DNA of 64,000 nt from Flavobacterium sp. 5. Lineage in GTDB: Bacteria; Bacteroidota; Bacteroidia; Flavobacteriales; Flavobacteriaceae. This document shows, one piece after another, positions 35,770-45,141 of the stretch; positions within the stretch are counted from its first letter, which is position 1; each line of letters starts with the position of its first letter. The position numbers and the translations under genes were made by a program. Below the pieces are notes generated by a model that was not told the DNA's origin, made no database searches, and saw only the letters and a program-made list of their open reading frames with translations. The stretch is from the NCBI RefSeq assembly GCF_002813295.1, contig NZ_PHUE01000001.1, positions 62,001-126,000 on the forward strand, written 5' to 3'.

Positions 35770-36480
35770 ATGGGAAGAGCATTTGAATTCCGAAAAGGTA
35801 GAAAAATGAAACGTTGGTCTGCAATGGCCAAAGCCTTTACCAGAATTGGTAAAGATATTGTAATGGCAGTAAAAGAAGGAGGTCCAAATCCTGAAGCCAA
35901 TTCAAGATTAAGAGCTGTTATTCAAAATGCTAAAGCCGCCAACATGCCAAAAGACAATGTTGAACGAGCTATCAAAAAAGCAACCGATAAAGACACTGCT
36001 AACTATAAAGAAGTATTATTTGAAGGATATGCTCCACATGGTATTGCGCTTTTGATTGAAACAGCTACAGACAACAATAACAGAACCGTAGCAAACGTTA
36101 GAAGCTATTTCAACAAATGTAATGGGACTCTAGGGACTCAAGGTTCTGTAGAATTTATGTTTGATCACACTTGTAATTTCAGAATTCCTAAAGAAGGTAT
36201 TGATCCTGAAGAATTAGAATTGGAACTAATCGATTTTGGTGCTGAAGAAGTTTTTGAAGATGAAGATGGTATCTTAATTTATGCTCCGTTTGGGAGTTTT
36301 GGAACTATCCAAAAAGAATTAGAAAGCAGAAGTTTAGAAATATTATCTTCTGGTTTTGAAAGAATTCCTCAAATAACAAAAAAATTAACTGAAGCTGAAA
36401 TGGCAGATGTTGAAAAATTAATTGAAAAAATGGAAGAAGATGATGACGTCATGAACGTATATCATACCATGGAAGAATAA
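35770..36480 (+). CDS. YebC/PmpR family protein
   Basis: A 236-residue cytoplasmic protein of the YebC/PmpR/TACO1 family. The N-terminus MGRAFEFRKGRKMKRWSAMA is a diverged version of the family's GHSKWANIKHRK start, followed by GGPNPEANSRLRAVI, MPKDNVERAIKKA and the acidic ELIDFGAEEVFED. Members act as transcription regulators or, as more recently reported, help ribosomes through polyproline stretches. The length is standard. It has its own promoter and terminator. Confidence 0.93.
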   Translation: MGRAFEFRKGRKMKRWSAMAKAFTRIGKDIVMAVKEGGPNPEANSRLRAVIQNAKAANMPKDNVERAIKKATDKDTANYKEVLFEGYAPHGIALLIETATDNNNRTVANVRSYFNKCNGTLGTQGSVEFMFDHTCNFRIPKEGIDPEELELELIDFGAEEVFEDEDGILIYAPFGSFGTIQKELESRSLEILSSGFERIPQITKKLTEAEMADVEKLIEKMEEDDDVMNVYHTMEE

Positions 36481-36500
36481 TACTCAAAATCATAAAGTAA

Positions 36501-36530
36501 AAAAAGCTCTAGGAATCTAGAGCTTTTTCG
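36501..36530 (+). terminator. Terminator of the YebC gene
   Basis: Perfect 12-bp stem AAAAAGCTCTAG / CTAGAGCTTTTT with loop GAAT. Confidence 0.9.
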
Positions 36531-36572
36531 TTTTTTCAAATCATCAAATTATTTCTCTTCTACCTACAATTA

Positions 36573-37511
36573 CTAATTAGATGTTAGACTTTTAGCCTTA
36601 GCACCTTCCAAATTAGTAACTTTTAGCAAATAAGTTCCTTCTGGCAATGTTCTAATATCAATTTCATTTTTATCACCAGTAAATACTTTCAATCCTTGAG
36701 TGGAATAAATTTCAGATATTCTAGAATTTATTGTTTCTACAGGTGTCGATAATACAACATTGCTTTTTGCTGTCGAATTTGTTTTTGCAACTTTTTTCAC
36801 AATTACTTTTGAAGAATTTGATACAGAAGCAATAGCATCATTTGGAGATAATATTGAACTATTATTATACAAAGTAGCAATTTCATCGGCAGATAAAGCA
36901 ACATTATAAATTTTCAGATCATCTAAATCTGCATTTATACTAACTGTTGATCCTATTTTTCCTATTCCAAAAACCACTGCTGAAGTTAATTTTCTTGAGC
37001 TTATAGAAGATTTAATCAATTCACCATTTCTGTAAATTTTAGAAGTCAATCCATCATAAGTTACCACATAATTATACCAAGTACCAGAAGCAATTGTAGT
37101 GGTAACAATTACATCATTACTCGGCCCCCAACAAGCTAGATTTAAATCAGATTTTGAAGTAGTTGTACTTTGCTGTAACAGACCAAAATATTGTGCATTA
37201 GTCAAAGACCCGTAGCCCCAAATATAATTAGCTGTTGCAACATCATTATATTTAACCCAAATAGAAACTGTACGCTGAGAATTAGAAACTGGCAAATTAA
37301 CAATAGTTGCTTCTAAAATAGTATTAGTAACACGTATAGCATTATTAGCTATACCTGTCCTGTCCTTCACAAATTTAGCAACGCCAGAAAATGAGATATC
37401 ATTTGCTGTATTACTAAGAGTACCATTAAAATTAAATTCTTGAATTGCTGTTTGAGCATTAACTTGAAAAGAAAATACCAACATTACTGTAAGGAGTATA
37501 ATTTTTTTCAT
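36573..37511 (-). CDS. Secreted LamG-domain protein with type IX sorting-like C-terminus
   Basis: A 312-residue protein with a signal peptide (MKKIILLTVMLVFSFQVNA). Residues about 30-215 form a concanavalin-like (LamG) domain, with IWVKYND, SGTWYNYVVTYDG, IYRNGELI and DLDDLKIYNVALSADEIATL. After a linker, the last 60 residues (SEIYSTQGLKVFTGDKNE to LPEGTYLLKVTNLEG) look like the conserved part of a type A sorting domain of the type IX secretion system, although the usual C-terminal basic KxxK/R-type ending is weak. Exported to the cell surface or medium; the ligand is unknown. Confidence 0.85.
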   Translation of the reverse strand: MKKIILLTVMLVFSFQVNAQTAIQEFNFNGTLSNTANDISFSGVAKFVKDRTGIANNAIRVTNTILEATIVNLPVSNSQRTVSIWVKYNDVATANYIWGYGSLTNAQYFGLLQQSTTTSKSDLNLACWGPSNDVIVTTTIASGTWYNYVVTYDGLTSKIYRNGELIKSSISSRKLTSAVVFGIGKIGSTVSINADLDDLKIYNVALSADEIATLYNNSSILSPNDAIASVSNSSKVIVKKVAKTNSTAKSNVVLSTPVETINSRISEIYSTQGLKVFTGDKNEIDIRTLPEGTYLLKVTNLEGAKAKSLTSN

Positions 37512-37564
37512 AAGCTGTAGGTTTTAAATTTACAGTATAAATAATCTGGAAATCATTTATATAT

Positions 37565-37572
37565 CAAATTTA
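37565..37572 (-). promoter_or_regulatory. -7 box of the LamG gene
   Basis: On the minus strand TAAATTTG is an exact TAnnTTTG match, giving an untranslated leader of about 45 nt. Confidence 0.55.
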
Positions 37573-37824
37573 TAACTACATCATAACAATAACCTAAATA
37601 TTCCGATGAACTGTAAAAATAGTCGTTTAATCAACTAAAAAGCTAACAACTACCGATGAATTATATTCAATTAAACACTATTATTTCATTATTTCATTTT
37701 AAAATTCACACCGTTTTAACCATATCACTGTTAAAAATCAAAACAAAACCATATTTACATCCAAAACAAAGTAACATCATCAAACCAAAACCAATTTAAT
37801 TAATTACTTCATTTATCTTAAACA
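37573..37824. other. AT-rich intergenic region
   Basis: AT-rich DNA between the LamG gene promoter and the terminator of the cysteine-synthase-like gene. No ORF, repeat or structured RNA was recognised. Confidence 0.5.
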
Positions 37825-37858
37825 TAAAAAAAGTCCCAGATTTACATCTAGAACTTTT
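37825..37858 (-). terminator. Probable terminator of the cysteine synthase-like gene
   Basis: On the minus strand AAAAGTTCTAGAT / ATCTGGGACTTTTTTT forms an imperfect stem with a T-rich tail, about 22 bp after the stop codon. Confidence 0.5.
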
Positions 37859-37880
37859 ATATAATTAAGCAGTAAATATT

Positions 37881-38921
37881 TTATTTTATAAATTCTATTT
37901 TCTGCGCTTCTTCTTCATTAATACTGTCAAAAAATCCTTGATCATTCATCCAGTCATCACTAAACACTTTACTCATATAACGAGAACCATGATCGGGAAA
38001 AATAGCAACTACATTACTATTTTCATCAAATTCACCTTCTTCTGCATATTGTTTAATCGCTTGCATTACTGCACCCGAAGTATAACCAACAAACAAACCT
38101 TCTTTTCTGGTAATCTCTCTTGCTGAGTGAGCACTTTCCTCATCAGATACTTTGATAAACTTATCTATTATATCAAAATCAGTAGCCGATGGAATTAAAT
38201 TTTTACCTAACCCTTCTATTCTATAAGGATAAATTTCATCATTATCAAACTCTTTGGTTTCGTGGTACTTTTTCAAAACCGATCCAAAAGCATCAACCCC
38301 AAGAACTCTAACATTAGGGTTTTGTTCTTTTAGAAATTTTGCCGTTCCAGAGATTGTTCCTCCAGTTCCGCTACAAGCAACAAGATGTGTTATTTTTCCA
38401 TTCGTTTGTTTCCAAATTTCTGGACCTGTAGACTTATAATGAGCATCAATATTTAATTGATTAAAATATTGGTTGATATATATTGATCCTTTTGTTTCTT
38501 CATGCAGTCGTTTTGCTACATTGTAATAAGAGCGATCATCATCTGCAGAAACGTGAGCAGGACAAACATAAACTTTCGCGCCCAAGCTCCTCAACATATC
38601 AATCTTGTCTTTTGAAGATTTTGAACTCACTGCAAGAATACAATTGTACCCTTTTATGATACTTACCATCGCTAAACTAAATCCGGTATTACCAGAAGTC
38701 GTTTCGATAATTGTATCACCTGGAGATAAAATTCCTCTTTTTTCTGCTTCTTCAATAATGTACAAAGCAATTCTATCTTTGGAAGAATGTCCCGGATTAA
38801 AAGATTCTACTTTTGCATAGAAATTGCCTTTTAAATTCTCGGTTACACTATTTAGCTTAACAAGTGGAGTATTACCTATTAATTCTAAAATATTATTATA
38901 AGCATTTATTTCTTCTTTCAT
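37881..38921 (-). CDS. PLP-dependent cysteine synthase-like enzyme
   Basis: A 346-residue fold type II PLP enzyme. The Schiff-base Lys is K48 in [15 protein letters not shown], where the usual NP-x-GS-x-KDR appears as [23 protein letters not shown] is the substrate loop, and [16 protein letters not shown] is the phosphate-binding GTGGT loop. C-terminal [15 protein letters not shown] is shared with the cystathionine beta-synthase/O-acetylserine sulfhydrylase group. The altered substrate region means it could be a cysteine synthase or a cystathionine beta-synthase. No other sulfur gene is adjacent. Confidence 0.87.
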   Translation of the reverse strand: MKEEINAYNNILELIGNTPLVKLNSVTENLKGNFYAKVESFNPGHSSKDRIALYIIEEAEKRGILSPGDTIIETTSGNTGFSLAMVSIIKGYNCILAVSSKSSKDKIDMLRSLGAKVYVCPAHVSADDDRSYYNVAKRLHEETKGSIYINQYFNQLNIDAHYKSTGPEIWKQTNGKITHLVACSGTGGTISGTAKFLKEQNPNVRVLGVDAFGSVLKKYHETKEFDNDEIYPYRIEGLGKNLIPSATDFDIIDKFIKVSDEESAHSAREITRKEGLFVGYTSGAVMQAIKQYAEEGEFDENSNVVAIFPDHGSRYMSKVFSDDWMNDQGFFDSINEEEAQKIEFIK

Positions 38922-38971
38922 AAAAAAATAGTTTATCTGAGAGCATTTTTTTAATAGACCCCGATATGATG

Positions 38972-38979
38972 CAAATCTA
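38972..38979 (-). promoter_or_regulatory. -7 box of the cysteine synthase-like gene
   Basis: Minus-strand TAGATTTG is an exact TAnnTTTG match about 50 bp upstream of the ATG. Confidence 0.5.
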
Positions 38980-38994
38980 ACAAAAAAAATCTAA

Positions 38995-41055
38995 TTACTT
39001 TTCAATTTTCTCTAAATCTAATAAAAAACTGTACTCTTTTGCCAATTCTTTGAGTGCTTCAAAGCGACCAGATGCTCCACCATGGCCTGCATCCATATTA
39101 GTATCCAAAAAAAGCAAATTATCATCTGTTTTTAGAGCACGCAACTTAGCTACCCATTTAGCTGGCTCCCAGTATTGTACTTGTGAATCATGTAAACCTG
39201 TAGACACATACATATTTGGATATGTTTGCGGTAATACATTATCATACGGAGAATAAGACAACATGTAATCAAAATATTTTCGAACGTTAGGATTACCCCA
39301 TTCGTCATATTCGCCAGTAGTTAATGGAATACTATCGTCCAACATAGTGGTTATAACATCCACGAAAGCTACTTGGGCAATAACACCATTATACAATTCA
39401 GGTGCCATATTAACAACTACTCCCATCAATAAACCTCCAGCAGAACCGCCTTCAGCATATAAATGCTGCGGAGAAGTATATTTTTCAGCGATTAAAAATT
39501 TGGAACAATCAATAAAATCAGTAAATGTATTTTTCTTATTTAATAGTTTTCCATTCTCGTACCATTGTCTTCCCAAATCTTCACCGCCACGAATGTGTGC
39601 AATTGCAAAAATAAAACCTCTGTCCAAAAGTGTCAAAACTGTCGAAGAAAAAGTTGCATCCATAGAATGTCCGTACGAGCCATAAGCATATTGAAGCAAA
39701 GGATTATTCCCATCTCTCTCCAATCCTTTCTTATACACCATTGAAATAGGTACTTTCACACCATCTCCAACTGTAGCCCAAACTCGTTCTTCTATGTAAT
39801 TTTCTTTATTAAACTTACCACCGAGAACTTCTTGTTCTTTTAAAATCTCTTTAGTTTTAGTTATCATATTGAAATCAATGACCGATTTTGGAGTCGTCAT
39901 AGACTGATATCCGTAACGAAGCACATCTGTATCAAAATCAACATTTCCCGATGCGTAAGCGGTATAAGTTTCACTTTCAAAAGGAAGATAATACTCCCCT
40001 TCCCCATTCCAAGGCATAATTCGGATTTTATTCAAACCATTTTCACGCTCTTCTAAAACCAAGAAGTTTTTAAATATCTCGATATCTTCTAATAAAACGT
40101 CTTCTCTGTGTGCAATAACTTCTTTCCAATTGGCTTTTGAAGTTTTATTAACAGCCGTTTTCATTAGTTTAAAATTCTCAGCTTTATCTTTATTAGTTAA
40201 GATGTAAAAACTATCCCCATAATGATTAATACTGTATTCCAATCCTCTTACTCGCTTCTGAAAAATTTTAAATTCACCATCTGGAGTATCTGCATCAAGG
40301 ATTTGATATTCGGTTGTCAAAGTACTTCCTGATTCAATTGCCAGATATTTTCGAGACTTAGATTTTGCAATTTCAACATTAAACGTTTCATCTTTTTCAA
40401 AATAAACCAATACATCCTCAGTTTGTTTTGAACCTAATTTGTGTTTAAAAATTTTATCTGAACGAAGGGTTACATCATCCTGATCCGAATAAAAAATGGT
40501 TTTATTGTCATTGGCCCAAACAGCACTTCCTGTAACGTTTTCTATTTTATCCTCTAAAATCTCGTTGGTTTCCAGATTTTTTATTTGAATGGTATAAATG
40601 CGTCTTCCAACAATATCATAACTAAAAAGAGCCAATTTATTATCAGGACTGATACTCAAAGCTCCCAATTGAAAATAAGGTTTATCCTTTGCCATTTCGT
40701 TGCAATTGAACAGAATTTCTTCATTTGCCGAAAGGCTGCCTTTTTTTCGGGAATAGATTGGGTAATCCTGTCCTTTTTCAAAACGTGTGACATAATAATA
40801 CCCATTGTACAAATAAGGAACCGATTGATCATCTTCCTTTATTCTGCTTTTCATTTCTTCAAAAAGAGTAGCTTGAAAATCTTTAGTATGCGCCGTTTTT
40901 TCCTGATAATAGGCATTTTCCTGATTCAAATAATCAATAACCTCTGGGTTTTCCCGATCGTTTAACCAAAAATAATTATCGATTCTGACCTCATTAAATT
41001 TTTTTAATTTCTTAGGAATTATTTTTGCTACTGGAGCTATATTGTTTTCAGGCAT
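38995..41055 (-). CDS. S9 family prolyl oligopeptidase / oligopeptidase B
   Basis: A 686-residue serine peptidase of family S9A. The N-terminal 400 residues form the beta-propeller, opening with FNEVRIDNYFWLNDRENPEV. The alpha/beta-hydrolase domain has the nucleophile Ser in AEGGSAGGLLMGV near residue 538, and the His in DAGHGGASGRFE near residue 656. The sequence agrees best with oligopeptidase B (protease II), which cleaves after basic residues in short peptides. There is no signal peptide, so cytoplasmic. It starts 73 bp upstream of the cysteine-synthase-like gene on the same strand. Confidence 0.9.
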   Translation of the reverse strand: MPENNIAPVAKIIPKKLKKFNEVRIDNYFWLNDRENPEVIDYLNQENAYYQEKTAHTKDFQATLFEEMKSRIKEDDQSVPYLYNGYYYVTRFEKGQDYPIYSRKKGSLSANEEILFNCNEMAKDKPYFQLGALSISPDNKLALFSYDIVGRRIYTIQIKNLETNEILEDKIENVTGSAVWANDNKTIFYSDQDDVTLRSDKIFKHKLGSKQTEDVLVYFEKDETFNVEIAKSKSRKYLAIESGSTLTTEYQILDADTPDGEFKIFQKRVRGLEYSINHYGDSFYILTNKDKAENFKLMKTAVNKTSKANWKEVIAHREDVLLEDIEIFKNFLVLEERENGLNKIRIMPWNGEGEYYLPFESETYTAYASGNVDFDTDVLRYGYQSMTTPKSVIDFNMITKTKEILKEQEVLGGKFNKENYIEERVWATVGDGVKVPISMVYKKGLERDGNNPLLQYAYGSYGHSMDATFSSTVLTLLDRGFIFAIAHIRGGEDLGRQWYENGKLLNKKNTFTDFIDCSKFLIAEKYTSPQHLYAEGGSAGGLLMGVVVNMAPELYNGVIAQVAFVDVITTMLDDSIPLTTGEYDEWGNPNVRKYFDYMLSYSPYDNVLPQTYPNMYVSTGLHDSQVQYWEPAKWVAKLRALKTDDNLLFLDTNMDAGHGGASGRFEALKELAKEYSFLLDLEKIEK

Positions 41056-41160
41056 TGTTTGCGAGTTGATTTAGTATTTAAAAGTGCAAAAATAACATAA
41101 AGCAATTTTAAAACGATTTCGATTTTTATCTTATTTAACACAAGTAAATATCAAAATCCG

Positions 41161-41168
41161 TAATTTTG
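41161..41168 (+). promoter_or_regulatory. -7 box of the YbaB gene
   Basis: TAATTTTG is an exact TAnnTTTG match, 28 bp before the chosen start codon. It supports a start at 41196 and excludes the alternative start at 41166, which would lie inside this box. Confidence 0.6.
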
Positions 41169-41195
41169 CTTTTCAATAATTTAAAAATCACCAAA

Positions 41196-41516
41196 ATGGA
41201 TTTAATGGGAATGATGGGTAAACTTAGAGAAACCCAACAAAAAATCGAAGATACTAAAAAACGTTTAGACACTGTACTAATTGACGAACAAAGTAATGAT
41301 AACTTACTCAAAGTTACTTTGACTGCCAATACCAAAATTAAATCAATCACGATTGATGATTCTTTATTGGAAGACAAAGAACAATTGGAAGATTACTTGA
41401 TTTTAGTTTTAAATAAAGCAATCGAAAAAGCATCAAACGTAAACCAAACTGAATTGGATGCTGTAACCAAAATGGACATGCCTATGATTCCTGGAATGGA
41501 AGATATGTTTAAATAA
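41196..41516 (+). CDS. YbaB/EbfC family nucleoid-associated protein
   Basis: A 106-residue cytoplasmic protein of the YbaB family, with the helical [20 protein letters not shown] and the C-terminal MIPGMEDMF. The beta-sheet core ([20 protein letters not shown]) is typical. Members form dimers that bind DNA and influence gene expression. Start at 41196 chosen as the first ATG downstream of the -7 box. Confidence 0.85.
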   Translation: MDLMGMMGKLRETQQKIEDTKKRLDTVLIDEQSNDNLLKVTLTANTKIKSITIDDSLLEDKEQLEDYLILVLNKAIEKASNVNQTELDAVTKMDMPMIPGMEDMFK

Positions 41517-41597
41517 AACAACGAACACGAATTTCACTAATTAGCACAATGAATTTATGATAATTAGTGAAATTCGTGTTTCAAAACTCTTTATAAT

Positions 41598-42623
41598 CTA
41601 AAAAAAGATTTTCTTCAACGTGTCCAAAACATAGGTATGCATCACTTCTTTATAATCAAGATGGGTAACTATTCTAAGCTTTCCATGTCCTAAAGAACTT
41701 ATCAAAATATTTTTCTCTTTCAACTTCTCGATAAGCAATTTTTCACTTATCCCATCTCGTAACGAAAAGATCAAAATATTAGTTTCCACAGGTTCAATTT
41801 TCCCAATCCAGGGTAATCTTAGTAATACTTCGGCAATCTCTCTGGCTCTTCTATGGTCATCGACTAATTTTGCAATATTATTATCCAAAGCAAAATTTCC
41901 TGCCGCGGCGAGATATCCAACTTGACGCATTCCCCCTCCTAAAATTTTTCTAATTCGCAAAGCTCTATGAATGGTTGCTTTATCAGCCAAAAGTACTGAA
42001 CCAATTGGGGCTCCTAAACCTTTGGACAAACAAACTGAAATTGTATCAAACAAAGCTCCAAATTCTCTTGGGTGCTGTTTTTTTGCAACAACTGCGTTCC
42101 AGATTCGCGCACCGTCTAAGTGAAACTTTAAATTATTAGCAACACAAACCGCTTTAATTTTCTTTAACTCTTCCAACTCATAACAAGCCCCGCCACCCTT
42201 ATTTGTTGTATTTTCTATACAAACCAAACTCGTCAACGGGCTGTGATAAAATTCAGGATCATTTATAGCACCTGCCACTTGTTCTGCAGTAATCATTCCT
42301 CTGTCTCCGTCTAGCAAACAGCAGGAAACTCCACTGTTAAACGAAACTCCACCACCTTCATAATGATACACATGGGCATATTTATCAGCAATTAATTGTT
42401 CACCTGGCTGTGTATGCAATTTAATCGCCGTTTGATTTGCCATAGTTCCCGACGGAAAAAAAAGTCCCGCTTCCATACCAAACATCCCTGCCAATCTCGC
42501 TTCAAGAGCAATAACCGTTGGATCTTGTTTATATACATCATCTCCCACTTGAGCATTAAACATGTATTGCAACATCTCAACCGATGGTTTGGTAATCGTA
42601 TCGCTAATCAAATTTATTTCCAT
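41598..42623 (-). CDS. ltaE: L-threonine aldolase (low-specificity)
   Basis: A 341-residue fold type I PLP enzyme that splits L-threonine or L-allo-threonine into glycine and acetaldehyde. N-terminus INLISDTITKPSVEMLQYMF is typical, followed by GDDVYKQDPTVIALE, an aromatic region, IENTTNKGGG, HLDGARIWNAVV and the PLP Lys near residue 199 in VCLSKGLGAPIGSVLLA. Cytoplasmic. With thrABC nearby in the window it could provide glycine from threonine, but the two loci are separate. Confidence 0.92.
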   Translation of the reverse strand: MEINLISDTITKPSVEMLQYMFNAQVGDDVYKQDPTVIALEARLAGMFGMEAGLFFPSGTMANQTAIKLHTQPGEQLIADKYAHVYHYEGGGVSFNSGVSCCLLDGDRGMITAEQVAGAINDPEFYHSPLTSLVCIENTTNKGGGACYELEELKKIKAVCVANNLKFHLDGARIWNAVVAKKQHPREFGALFDTISVCLSKGLGAPIGSVLLADKATIHRALRIRKILGGGMRQVGYLAAAGNFALDNNIAKLVDDHRRAREIAEVLLRLPWIGKIEPVETNILIFSLRDGISEKLLIEKLKEKNILISSLGHGKLRIVTHLDYKEVMHTYVLDTLKKIFF

Positions 42624-42804
42624 AATATAAAAACTATATCCTATTTTTGTAACTCAAAAATTGTAAAATTATTATTAGAAGCTAATCCTGCTATCCGTTA
42701 CAATCTTTTTTATTTTTAAAGGAAAAATAAAAAAGGATTTCCACTACTATCAGGGCTAAAATACACGATTCTAATAAAATTTCACGCAAAATTACTATAA
42801 ATTT

Positions 42805-43903
42805 ATGACAACTACCGAACAAATAAAAGGTATTGTGGAGCGCCTTGGTGCGTTGAGGAGGTATCTTTGACGTTGATGCCAAACTTATCGAAATAGCCAA
42901 CGAAGAAGAAAAAACTTTTGCTCCCGACTTTTGGAATAATGCAAAAGATGCCGAAATCATTGTAAAAAATCTCAGAGGTAAAAAGAAATGGATTGAAGAT
43001 TACAACAAAGCTGTTGACATGACAGATGAGTTGCAACTTGCCTATGATTTTTACAAAGAGGGAGAGTTAACTCCCGAAGAACTAGATCATCAATACGATT
43101 CAACTCAAGCTCATATTGAAGCTATAGAATTCAAAAATATGCTTTCGGAAGAAGGTGATAGTTTGAGTGCTGTTCTTCAAATTACTGCTGGAGCCGGTGG
43201 AACTGAAAGTTGCGACTGGGCAGAAATGCTTATGCGTATGTACATGATGTGGGCAGAAAAAGAAGGATATAAAATTCGAGAACTAAATTTTCAAAAAGGT
43301 GATGCAGCAGGTATAAAAACTGTCACTCTAGAGATTGAAGGTGATTATTCTTTTGGGTATCTTAAAGGTGAAAACGGAGTACATCGATTGGTAAGAATCT
43401 CTCCTTTTGATAGTAATGCAAAAAGACATACATCATTTGTATCTGTTTATGTATATCCATTAGTTGATGATACTATCGAAATTGAAATCAACCCAGCCGA
43501 TATCGAAATCACAACGGCTCGTTCAAGCGGTGCCGGAGGTCAAAATGTAAATAAAGTGGAAACCAAAGTACAATTGACTCACAAGCCAACTGGAATTCAA
43601 ATTCAGTGTTCAGAGACTCGTTCCCAACACGATAATAGAAATCGTGCCATGCAAATGTTACGTTCTCAATTATATGAAATTGAGCTTAAAAAACAACAAG
43701 AACAACGCTCAGATATTGAAGCTGGGAAAATGAAAATTGAATGGGGATCTCAAATACGCAATTACGTAATGCAGCCTTATAAATTGGTCAAAGATGTTCG
43801 AACAGGGCAAGAAACCAGTGATGTAGACAGTGTTATGAACGGAAACATTGATGGATTTCTAAAAGCTTACCTCATGATGATGGGACAAAAAGAAGAAGAA
43901 TAA
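42805..43903 (+). CDS. prfB: Peptide chain release factor 2, with programmed +1 frameshift
   Basis: Translation starts at ATG 42805 and reads 21 codons to CTT TGA (42865-42870), where a +1 slip on CTTTGAC places the ribosome in the second frame from GAC at 42869 to the stop at 43903. The full product has 365 residues, the same length as E. coli RF2. An internal AGGAGG lies at 42856-42861, just before the slip site, as in the canonical element. The GGQ catalytic motif ([10 protein letters not shown]) and the SPF stop-recognition motif (RISPFDSN) are present. RF2 releases proteins at UGA and UAA; the frameshift autoregulates its level through the in-frame UGA. Confidence 0.97.
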
Positions 43904-43935
43904 GCTACAAAACAGATTTTAGTTTACAGTAATCT

Positions 43936-43970
43936 AACCCGACAATTTCTAAAGATTGTCGGGTTTATTA
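43936..43970 (+). terminator. Terminator of prfB
   Basis: Stem AACCCGACAAT / ATTGTCGGGTT with an 8-nt loop, followed by a T-rich tail. Confidence 0.85.
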
Positions 43971-43985
43971 TTTTTTATAAAAAAA

Positions 43986-44891
43986 CTACAACCACTCAAT
44001 CAAGGAAATCCCAACTCCAACTGTAGTCTGCAAATGATTATAATCAATTAGAGATTCTCCATAACCATGAGAAATTTGTAAATAGGCTTTCAAATTATTT
44101 TTAATTGGATAAGACCAGGAAAGTTCAGCATTACCTCTTGGTGAAGAATTAAAATTCATATTGTAACCTCCAATAAACGAAACAACATGCCCATTTTTCG
44201 CATAAATAACATTCAAATCAGCTCGTCCTGTATAATCTGAAATATCTGGATTATCACCATCATTATCAGACAGACCGTACCATGAACGTAAATAAACAGT
44301 CCAATTTTTACGCTCTAATCCTGCATGAAGAATAAATCTATTCAAACTTCTTGAAAAAGGGTCACTTTTTCCGTTAGATTGATGGTTAAATGCTATTCCG
44401 ACCATTCGTGTATTAAATCCCAAAATTTTAAATTTTACGGGAAAATTTAATATAACCTCAGGTTCATAATTTATCTCTCTAAAAGGTCGCGAAAGATCAT
44501 GATTATAAACCTGCCAAAATGATTTCTGAGTGTAAGCAACCCATAAATCAGCGCTTCCCCATAAAAAACTTTGCAATACTTTGGTTTTAAAACTCAATTG
44601 AAACTTTAGTTCTATGTTATCATAAGGTAAACCTTCTGGAACAATATATTCAGGGGCATTATTTTCAGAATGAGGCTGATCATTGGGATTGCTAGAATAC
44701 TTGCCTAATAAGATATAAATAGGTTTATATGGTGTTAACAAAAATGTACCTCTAACGGCTGTTGTATCTAATTCCCAGCGTTGAGTCATATTTTTTGGTT
44801 TCGTTTTATTATCATTCAAGGCCTGAATTTGAGCATTTGCTGTAAAAGAAAACAATAGAAAAAAAAAGGGCAACTTCATAAATAGTTTCAT
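43986..44891 (-). CDS. pldA: Outer-membrane phospholipase A
   Basis: A 301-residue protein with a signal peptide (MKLFMKLPFFFLLFSFTANA) and an outer-membrane beta-barrel. The OMPLA catalytic segment is visible as FNHQSNGKSDPFSRSLNRF, containing the H-x-S and the downstream Asn of the triad. C-terminal beta strands end LQTTVGVGISLIEWL. This enzyme hydrolyses phospholipids that have reached the outer leaflet of the outer membrane and so repairs membrane asymmetry. It is transcribed on its own, convergent with prfB. Confidence 0.88.
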   Translation of the reverse strand: MKLFMKLPFFFLLFSFTANAQIQALNDNKTKPKNMTQRWELDTTAVRGTFLLTPYKPIYILLGKYSSNPNDQPHSENNAPEYIVPEGLPYDNIELKFQLSFKTKVLQSFLWGSADLWVAYTQKSFWQVYNHDLSRPFREINYEPEVILNFPVKFKILGFNTRMVGIAFNHQSNGKSDPFSRSLNRFILHAGLERKNWTVYLRSWYGLSDNDGDNPDISDYTGRADLNVIYAKNGHVVSFIGGYNMNFNSSPRGNAELSWSYPIKNNLKAYLQISHGYGESLIDYNHLQTTVGVGISLIEWL

Positions 44892-45103
44892 ATATCTAAC
44901 GATCTAAATTCGTTAACAAATATATCTCTCCAAAAAAATAAAATTTTATAGCTTTTTATTTAAAGTTTATATAATTATCACTTTAATTTAAAGAAACAAA
45001 ACATAAAATCAATGCTAAAACGATGTAGTGTAAAAAACTGATAAATAATACTTTACAAGCTTATTTATAACATTAAAAATCTCCCTTTTAAAAGCTTTTT
45101 TTC

Positions 45104-45111
45104 TAAATTTG
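45104..45111 (+). promoter_or_regulatory. -7 box of the GT35-like gene
   Basis: TAAATTTG is an exact TAnnTTTG match. The TTG at 45109 that would give a longer ORF is the end of this box, so translation must start downstream, at ATG 45142. Confidence 0.65.
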
Positions 45112-45141
45112 TTAAGTAACAATATTCAAGACCCACAAAAG

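Noticed and set aside
45109..45141. TTG start giving an 11-residue longer GT35-like protein
   Set aside because: The TTG is part of the TAAATTTG promoter box.
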